Part shown: in pieces, positions 58,590-64,000 of the stretch
How the letters are laid out: each line of letters begins with the position of its first letter
How positions within the stretch are numbered: position 1 is the stretch's first letter
Position numbers and translations under genes: made by a program
Assembly (NCBI GenBank): GCA_964404895.1
Contig: CAYOLV010000005.1
Span: 226,137 to 290,136 of the forward strand
Length of the DNA: 64,000 nucleotides
Direction: 5' to 3'
Origin: JBGSUZ01 sp964404895
GTDB taxonomy: Bacteria; Bacillota; Clostridia; Peptostreptococcales; Acidaminobacteraceae
The notes under the pieces: generated by a model
What the model was told of the DNA's origin: nothing
Seen by the model: the letters and a program-made list of their open reading frames with translations, nothing else
The model's database searches: none

Positions 58590-59429
58590 TTATGCATAAA
58601 ATTTCATACTAATATCATGAGATTTGTATGAATGAGTCAACTCTCCAGAAGAAATAACATCAACACCTGTTTCGGCTACACCTCTGACTGTTTTTAGTGT
58701 AATCCCTCCAGAAGCTTCTGAAATAGCTCTCCCATCGATGATTTTGACCGCTTCTTTCATTTCCTCAAGACTCATATTGTCCAGCATAATAATATCTGCC
58801 CGAGCTTCTAAAGCCTCATTCAGTTGATCAAAATTGGAAACTTCCACTTCAATTTTCACCGTATGTCCAATCTTTCTTCTTATCTTTTCAATTGCTGGTT
58901 TAACCCCGCCTGCTGCCTGAACATGGTTGTCTTTAATCATAACCCCTTCAGATAGATTAAAGCGATGGTTTTTACACCCGCCCACTTGGACTGCATATTT
59001 TTCAACGATCCTAAGGCCCGGCGATGTCTTTCTCGTATCCACAATCATCGTCCCAAGATCAGCTACGAGATCTTGATAGGCCTTAGAAAGTGTGGCTACA
59101 CCTGACATTCTTTGCATCAAATTTAGGGTTAATCGCTCTCCCATAAGCAATGCTTGAGTTGGGCCTTCCAGTGTAGCAAAAACCGTTCCCTTTTCAAGCC
59201 AATCTCCATCTTTTCTAAGACATTCTAGCTGAAATTGACCAGGGCAAAGTTTGTTAAATACCCTTTCAATCACGCCAACGCCACATAAAACGCCATCTTC
59301 TTTGAATAAAAATTTTGCTTTTGAACGGGCACTCGCCTCAATTAAATGCTCTGTCGTAATATCTATATAATGTATATCTTCTTTTAAGCCCCGCTCAATG
59401 ATTTCATCGAACATCATTCCACCGTACAT
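58590..59429 (-). CDS. nadC: Nicotinate-nucleotide pyrophosphorylase (carboxylating)
   Basis: Converts quinolinate and PRPP into nicotinate mononucleotide. The 279-residue protein has DTRKTSPGLRIVEKYAV near 134-150 and GGCKNHRFNLSEGVMIKDNH near 152-171, the quinolinate/PRPP site, and VEVSNFDQ and IMLDNMS downstream. The start at 59429 lies 7 bases after AAGGAG and 12 bases after the nadB stop. It completes the nadA-nadB-nadC operon. Confidence 0.97.
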   Translation of the reverse strand: MYGGMMFDEIIERGLKEDIHYIDITTEHLIEASARSKAKFLFKEDGVLCGVGVIERVFNKLCPGQFQLECLRKDGDWLEKGTVFATLEGPTQALLMGERLTLNLMQRMSGVATLSKAYQDLVADLGTMIVDTRKTSPGLRIVEKYAVQVGGCKNHRFNLSEGVMIKDNHVQAAGGVKPAIEKIRRKIGHTVKIEVEVSNFDQLNEALEARADIIMLDNMSLEEMKEAVKIIDGRAISEASGGITLKTVRGVAETGVDVISSGELTHSYKSHDISMKFYA

Positions 59430-59440
59430 AGGGACACTCC

Positions 59441-61111
59441 TTATTCTTTGTCTTTTTCTGCCTCTTTCCAAATAAAAGCACCCAAGGAATGAGGTCTTTT
59501 TAAGCTAGCAATAGCAATCTCTCGAGCAATCATCAATCCATTATAAAGATCCGTATACGCCACCGTGTCACTTTGAACAGGTGACAGCTGCTCCAACCAG
59601 TTATCAAAATGATTTAAAGCTGCTTTTATTCTGCCCGACTCTTTCACAATAGTAAAAGTTTCTGCAAATAAATCTCTAAAAGTATTTTGAATTTCTCCAA
59701 GCTTTTCTATTGAGATTTCAGGTCCTTTGCTCCTAAATAAAATACCTGAATCAGAGTTAGTACTTTTCTTGACCACAGGTTCATTATTGATTAGCTCTGT
59801 CACTCGCAAACTTAGGGTTAAACATTCCAGCAAAGAATTGCTCGCCAGTCGATTAGCCCCGTGGAAGCCTGTGCTCGCCGTTTCACCGCTGGCATACAAC
59901 CCTTTGATATTTACCCTGCCTTCACTATTGCAGACTTCTCCATTGGCATTACAAGAAATACCACCCATATAATAATGTTCCACAGGAGTGACTGGAATCG
60001 GCTCTTTAAGAGGATCTATACCATTTTCTAGACAATGTTCATAAATGTTTGGGAATCTATTTTGGAACGATCCAGGAGTAAAGTGCGTTACATCTACATA
60101 AACACTTCTTCCCATCAATTTTTGATCGTTAATTGCTTTTGCCACAATATCCCTAGGAGCCAATTCTTTCAGTTCATGCTTGCCATCCATAAAACGTTCA
60201 CCTAAATTGTTGATTAAGTGACCCCCTTCACCTCTAACCGCTTCTGAAATAAGGAAATAGCCTCCCGACTTCAAAGCCATTGCTGTAGGGTGAAATTGAA
60301 TAAACTCTGCATCTCGCATTGCCGCACCTGCACGAATTGCCATCGCCATACCGTCGCCTTTGTTCACGGCTACGTTGGTCGTAGCTTCAAAAAGGCCACC
60401 AATGCCTCCCGTTGCAAGTATCACATGGTCACATTTAACGGCTTCAACCCTGCCCTTGGCATTTCTAAAAACTAAACCTATAACTTTTTTACCCGCTACC
60501 AGTTCATTCTCTTGACCCGATTTGCGTTCAGCACCTATTATTTCTTCCTGATTTGTAGTTTCTTCATGACTTATATTAGAACCAGTACATAAAGCAGTCT
60601 CCGTAACAATATCAATAGCGTGAGCATGACTCTTCACACTGATGTTAGAACGCTTCGGCAAGGACTCAATCAGGGCGGTCATGACCGCTTCACCCGTGGC
60701 ATCTTTAGCGTGTATTATTCTTCTCTTTCTGTGACCACCTTCGGCTGTTTTGGCGATGGTTCCGTCTTCATTCATATCAAATTTTGCGCCCAGATTAATC
60801 AATTCGTCAAAAACTGGCTTACTCATACCAATCATTTTTCGAACAACTTCCTCATCGTTATAAAAACTGCCAGCTTTTAAAGTGTCCGTCACATGAGATT
60901 CATAATCAGAATCTAAGGTGATTGCGATGCCCCCTTGTGCAAGCTGACTGTTACAGTCACGCAAACCTTCTTTGGCAATAACCAGTACTTTTAGATCTGG
61001 ACGAATAGTTAAAGATGCAAAAAGCCCTGCAGCACCGGCTCCCACGACAACAACATCATAAAACGGACTGTCCTGATCGATTTGAAAATTGGAAATATAT
61101 CGCTTATACAT
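59441..61111 (-). CDS. nadB: L-aspartate oxidase
   Basis: Oxidises L-aspartate to iminoaspartate with FAD; fumarate or oxygen accepts the electrons. The 556-residue protein has VVVVGAGAAGLFASL near 20-34, SQLAQGGIAI near 53-62, and the active-site segments HRKRRIIHAKDATG and QFHPTAM. EHYYMGGI near 365 is the substrate loop. An insertion near residues 180-215 between IDIVTETAL and GLVFRNAKG is longer than usual and polar. The start overlaps the nadA stop by 8 bases, so translation is coupled. Confidence 0.97.
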   Translation of the reverse strand: MYKRYISNFQIDQDSPFYDVVVVGAGAAGLFASLTIRPDLKVLVIAKEGLRDCNSQLAQGGIAITLDSDYESHVTDTLKAGSFYNDEEVVRKMIGMSKPVFDELINLGAKFDMNEDGTIAKTAEGGHRKRRIIHAKDATGEAVMTALIESLPKRSNISVKSHAHAIDIVTETALCTGSNISHEETTNQEEIIGAERKSGQENELVAGKKVIGLVFRNAKGRVEAVKCDHVILATGGIGGLFEATTNVAVNKGDGMAMAIRAGAAMRDAEFIQFHPTAMALKSGGYFLISEAVRGEGGHLINNLGERFMDGKHELKELAPRDIVAKAINDQKLMGRSVYVDVTHFTPGSFQNRFPNIYEHCLENGIDPLKEPIPVTPVEHYYMGGISCNANGEVCNSEGRVNIKGLYASGETASTGFHGANRLASNSLLECLTLSLRVTELINNEPVVKKSTNSDSGILFRSKGPEISIEKLGEIQNTFRDLFAETFTIVKESGRIKAALNHFDNWLEQLSPVQSDTVAYTDLYNGLMIAREIAIASLKRPHSLGAFIWKEAEKDKE

Positions 61112-62018
61112 TGACTTCGAGCATCTTGATCAAAGAGTTTTCCGCACGCTTGCGAATCTCTTCATCCACGATGACTTCATGCTGATCGTATTTTAATGCC
61201 TCATAAACATGAGTTAATGTCGTTTTCTTCATGTTTTGGCAAACTAAACATTTTGAAAGCAAGTGACATTTCTTTTGAGGCGCCATTTTTTCAAGGGTGT
61301 GCAAAATACCTGCTTCTGTACCAATAATGAATTCTTCTTCTTCTGATTTGACTACATAATCAATAATTTGAGATGTACTTCCTGCAAAGTCAGCATACTT
61401 AACAATCTCAGGGTTACATTCAGGGTGAATGAGTAACTTAACGCCAGGATGAGCTGCCTTCATTTCTAATACATCCACTTCTTCTACTCTTTCGTGAGTA
61501 ATACAGAACCCATTCCAAGGGATAATTTCAACTTCAGGAACCTGCTTAGCGATAAAACCACCTAAGTTTCGATCCGGCACAAATAAAAGCTTTTCAACGC
61601 CTAAAGATTTAACCACATTCATCGCATTGGATGAAGTACAGCAGATATCCGTATAAGCTTTTACTTCAGCTGAAGTATTCACATAAGCCACTACAGGAAC
61701 ACCAGGGTTGTCTTCTTTGAATTTTTTCAACTCTTCCCCAGTAATCATATCTGCCATTGGACATCCTGCATCTTTAGCTGGTAAAAGAACTTTCTTCGTT
61801 GGATTAAGGATTTTAGCACTTTCAGCCATAAAATGAACACCACAAAAAACAATGACTTCTTTATCAGTGGTCTGGGCATATTTAGCCAAAGCATAGGAGT
61901 CACCAACAAAATCTGCTACGTCTTGAACTTCGCCTATTTGGTAATTGTGTGCTAAGATTAAAGCATTTTTCTCAACTTTTAAGCGCTTAATTTCTTCCAT
62001 CATCTCTTGAGTATTCAT
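61104..62018 (-). CDS. nadA: Quinolinate synthase
   Basis: Condenses iminoaspartate with dihydroxyacetone phosphate to quinolinate using a [4Fe-4S] cluster. The 304-residue protein carries the three cluster cysteines in VFCGVHFMAE near 85, DICCTSSNA near 112 and CHLLSKCLVCQNM near 265. ILAHNYQIGEVQDVADF is the family start block. The start at 62018 follows AAAGGAATG; the longer frame has no site. It is the first gene of the NAD operon behind a NiaR-like operator. Confidence 0.97.
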   Translation of the reverse strand: MNTQEMMEEIKRLKVEKNALILAHNYQIGEVQDVADFVGDSYALAKYAQTTDKEVIVFCGVHFMAESAKILNPTKKVLLPAKDAGCPMADMITGEELKKFKEDNPGVPVVAYVNTSAEVKAYTDICCTSSNAMNVVKSLGVEKLLFVPDRNLGGFIAKQVPEVEIIPWNGFCITHERVEEVDVLEMKAAHPGVKLLIHPECNPEIVKYADFAGSTSQIIDYVVKSEEEEFIIGTEAGILHTLEKMAPQKKCHLLSKCLVCQNMKKTTLTHVYEALKYDQHEVIVDEEIRKRAENSLIKMLEVNV

Positions 62019-62098
62019 TTCTACATTCCTTTCAAAAATTAACATAGTCAATATATATTGCAATTACATATTATCCAATAGGTAATTGTATGCACATC

Positions 62099-62122
62099 TG
62101 TCAGACACCTGTCTTGTCAGGT
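62099..62122. promoter_or_regulatory. Probable NiaR operator before nadA
   Basis: TGTCAGACA (62099-62107, perfect 9-bp palindrome) is followed by ACCTG-N6-CAGGT (62107-62122). Such ACAGGTGTC-type repeats resemble the sites bound by the niacin-responsive repressor, whose gene lies directly upstream. Confidence 0.55.
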
Positions 62123-62154
62123 AAGGGCTTAATAAAAATCCTGCTTTCGCACGA

Positions 62155-62667
62155 CTATTCTGGAATGAAGCCTCTTAACTTAAGTTGCTTTACTATTTTT
62201 TCATACGCTTCTTCTCGATCCACTTCTATGGTGTGAAAATGAACACCTTCCGTTAGCGAGGAGAGAGGCGTTGCTTTCTCCGTCTCGAGTTTCTCCAAAA
62301 ATTCTCTAATATCTTCACGGCTTTGAATCTTCAAAGGGCAAACAATATCGCCATATATAGGGTGACTTACTGCAATATTAAGCATTTTTCCACCGTAATC
62401 AACTACGATTTGAAGTTCTTCTTCCATTCGCTCAATCCCGTGATGGTAAGAAATAAAAGTTTTTTGAATTCTACTACTAGATTGCGCTTGAAGATAATAA
62501 CCATTTAAAGCCGCTATAATAGGATAACCACCTGCCCTTAAAACAGCAATATCCTGAACAATTACTTGCCGACTCACTTGAAGTTGTTGGGCTAGACAGC
62601 TTCCCGTCAAAGGCTCATCACTTTCCTTAAGTAGCCGGAGTAACTTATTTCTCCGATTATCGGTCAT
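62155..62667 (-). CDS. niaR: Niacin-responsive repressor NiaR
   Basis: A 170-residue repressor: N-terminal HTH_11 winged helix (LTGSCLAQQLQVSRQVIVQDIAVLR) and a C-terminal 3H domain with the conserved histidines in SYHHGIERM near 73, SHPIYGD near 101, and GVHFHTIE near 141, which bind nicotinic acid through a metal ion. It represses de novo NAD genes when niacin is present. It lies 137 bases upstream of nadA and its own extended -10 promoter (TGATATAAT at about 62699-62691 on the minus strand) precedes it. Confidence 0.95.
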   Translation of the reverse strand: MTDNRRNKLLRLLKESDEPLTGSCLAQQLQVSRQVIVQDIAVLRAGGYPIIAALNGYYLQAQSSSRIQKTFISYHHGIERMEEELQIVVDYGGKMLNIAVSHPIYGDIVCPLKIQSREDIREFLEKLETEKATPLSSLTEGVHFHTIEVDREEAYEKIVKQLKLRGFIPE

Positions 62668-62712
62668 CTTCTCTCCCCTCCTTAGGGAATATTATATCAA
62701 AGATATTGCATT

Positions 62713-62739
62713 AAAAGGACCCAAACTTTGGATCCTTTT
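62713..62739 (-). terminator. Hairpin after the GntR gene
   Basis: AAAAGGA-CCAAA pairs with TTTGG-TCCTTTT; on the minus strand TTTTAATG follows, a moderate terminator between gntR and niaR. Confidence 0.6.
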
Positions 62740-62807
62740 ATTGAACTTCCATATATTTTTATTAATTTGGCAAGAAGATCTTTTCATTCCGTTATATTTT
62801 ACTTTTG

Positions 62808-63479
62808 CTATTTATACTTTTTCTCAATGAGGCTGCTGACATTATTTCTAGAATTGATAATGTGATTCACCAGTGCATCCACTGCACTGTCAGCATCTCT
62901 TCTCATAAAGGCATCTAAAATGCGTTTGTGTTCTTCTAAGGCACGGTCAATACGCCCTTCACTTTTCAAAGACTCATTCCGAGTCGACTTGATGAACAAT
63001 TGGAAATCTTTTAACACGTGTTCCAAGTATCGAGATTTTGTTGCTCTGTACATGGTTTCATGAAACTTTGTATTGAGTTCAAATGTTTTTTCTACATCTT
63101 CTTTAAACGTGTAGAATTCCATTAAATCGTAAATTTCTTTGAGTTGCTCCAACTCCGAATCATCCATGCGTTCAACAGCCCAACGCGCAGCGATTGCTTC
63201 AGTCGCTAAACGGATCGTATATATATCAACAATGTCTTGGTCAGTGATTCCTTTAACAATAACACCTCTATTTGGCAAACTTTCAACAAGACCATCCAGT
63301 TCAAGTTGCTTTAACGCTTCTCTAACTGGTGTTCTACTTACACCTAGTTCTTCTGCAAGTTTAGCTTCAACAATTTTATCGCCATTCGAGTATTTGCCAT
63401 TCAGAATATCTTCTCTTACCCGTTCAAAAATGATTGCTGTAAGTGAACGATTTTCTTTTCGCTGATCAAATAGATCCAT
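62808..63479 (-). CDS. GntR-family regulator with FCD ligand domain
   Basis: A 223-residue regulator of the FadR subfamily. The N-terminal winged helix ends with GVSRTPVREALKQLELDGLVE; the all-helical FCD domain (about 85-215) has the metal-ligand pattern D in VDIYTIRLATE, H in TKFHETMYRAT and H residues in EEHKRILDA and LVNHIINS. Such proteins sense small carboxylic acids. No target pathway is adjacent, so its role is open. AAGGAG precedes the start. A near-symmetrical site lies over its transcription start. Confidence 0.92.
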   Translation of the reverse strand: MDLFDQRKENRSLTAIIFERVREDILNGKYSNGDKIVEAKLAEELGVSRTPVREALKQLELDGLVESLPNRGVIVKGITDQDIVDIYTIRLATEAIAARWAVERMDDSELEQLKEIYDLMEFYTFKEDVEKTFELNTKFHETMYRATKSRYLEHVLKDFQLFIKSTRNESLKSEGRIDRALEEHKRILDAFMRRDADSAVDALVNHIINSRNNVSSLIEKKYK

Positions 63480-63500
63480 TTAATTCTCTCCTTTTTGTGC

Positions 63501-63516
63501 AATTGTTTGTACAATT
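63501..63516. promoter_or_regulatory. Probable GntR autoregulatory operator
   Basis: AATTGT-TTGT-ACAATT is a perfect 6-4-6 palindrome immediately after the predicted transcription start of gntR, suitable for self-repression. Confidence 0.6.
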
Positions 63517-63523
63517 CATGTTA

Positions 63524-63553
63524 ATGATAACATCCTATACTAAGTGCTGTCAA
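63524..63553 (-). promoter_or_regulatory. gntR promoter
   Basis: Perfect TTGACA (63553-63548), an 18-base spacer and TATCAT (63529-63524) on the minus strand. Confidence 0.7.
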
Positions 63554-63603
63554 TCAAAAAACCACAAAAGCGTTGAAATTGCTTATGTTAACATTATGTA
63601 ATT

Positions 63604-63625
63604 ATTGTATGAATATCCGTACAAT
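63604..63625. repeat. Inverted repeat ATTGTA-N10-TACAAT
   Basis: It repeats the half-sites of the operator at 63501-63516 and is followed by TGTATACA and another TGTACAA near 63674. The gap 63480-63890 is otherwise AT-rich with no gene seen. Confidence 0.45.
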
Positions 63626-63892
63626 TTGTGTATACATGTATTTTCATTCTTTTGTTCTAATATAAAAACGAGTGTACAAATATATTTTCTGTCATTTTTA
63701 GCATTATAATTCTTATATTGACGGTTTAAAATGACAGTAATTATGCAATTGCGTGTCATTTTTCACTTATCTTTTAAATTCAATCAAATTATTTGTGTAT
63801 ATTAGTGTTTAGATTTTAGTTTAAATTTCATTTAAATTTTGAAAAATGAATACAAATATTCAATTATTTAAGTGTAGATTGTTCAAAAATAT

Positions 63893-63926
63893 AAAAAAAA
63901 GAACCTGCAATTTGCAAGTTCTTTTT
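63893..63926 (-). terminator. Terminator of the rRNA operon
   Basis: On the minus strand AAAGAACTTGCAA pairs with TTGCAGGTTCTTT (one G-T pair near the loop) and a run of eight T follows, about 25 bases after the end of 5S rRNA. Confidence 0.9.
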
Positions 63927-63950
63927 CTTTGACCTTTTCAGATCGTTTAC

Positions 63951-64000
63951 CCGGCAATGACCTACTCTCCCAGAGGGCTGCCCCTCAAGTACCATCAGCG
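63951..64000 (-). rRNA. 5S ribosomal RNA, 3' part
   Basis: The minus strand reads ...GGTACTTGAGG, GGGAGAGTAGGTCATTGCCGG, the conserved 3' third of 5S rRNA. The 5' part and the rest of the operon lie beyond the window edge. RNase M5, encoded at 39028-39594, should mature this RNA. Confidence 0.92.

Overview
The window looks like the chromosome of a strictly anaerobic, probably spore-forming member of the Clostridia (Bacillota). The evidence is an AT-rich sequence with strong AGGAGG ribosome sites, a PerR / rubredoxin / desulfoferrodoxin / ferritin / rubrerythrin cluster, a hybrid-cluster protein with a Crp/Fnr regulator, a double-cubane cluster protein with its ATPase activator, an AbrB gene preceded by Spo0A-like boxes, RecU, NiaR, a T-box leader, and an in-frame UGA in a HesB-like gene that marks a probable selenoprotein. 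The genus cannot be fixed from the sequence.

Layout. 1-6.8 kb: cell-envelope genes (a truncated beta-lactamase-like lipoprotein, galE, two secreted proteins of which one carries SLH anchors, and a DUF368/PopT lipid-carrier transporter). 6.9-9.5 kb: an oxygen-defence operon led by a 53-residue rubredoxin. 9.6-25.6 kb: signalling and sulfur metabolism, with an HD-GYP protein, a CstR-type persulfide-sensor operon containing two CoA-disulfide-reductase/rhodanese fusions, a sensor kinase overlapping a kinase-like protein without catalytic motifs, and a heterodimeric ABC exporter. 25.9-31.3 kb: the double-cubane pair and small accessory genes. 31.3-37.3 kb: the hcp/ferredoxin operon with its divergent regulator, a glutaredoxin, the selenoprotein and an M6 metalloprotease. 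37.3-52.8 kb: a housekeeping block in nearly the Bacillus subtilis origin-proximal order (speA-like, darA, holB, ricT, trmN, rsmI, abrB, metG, tatD, yabE, rnmV, ksgA), but with lepB next to darA and without tmk. 52.9-62.7 kb: aspartate aminotransferase, uracil permease, serS, murI, and the nadABC operon with its repressor NiaR. The right end holds a GntR/FCD regulator and the 3' end of a 5S rRNA.

How it fits together. Three redox-stress modules each have a visible regulatory site: a PerR-like box inside the rubredoxin promoter, a CsoR/CstR-like C/G-rich palindrome in front of the persulfide operon (with a similar palindrome in front of the selenoprotein), and an FNR-geometry palindrome centred at -41.5 of the ferredoxin-hcp promoter. 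Two groups of DnaA boxes (37.4 kb and 58.2-58.5 kb), serS and the 5S rRNA agree with an origin-proximal position, although no dnaA gene is present.
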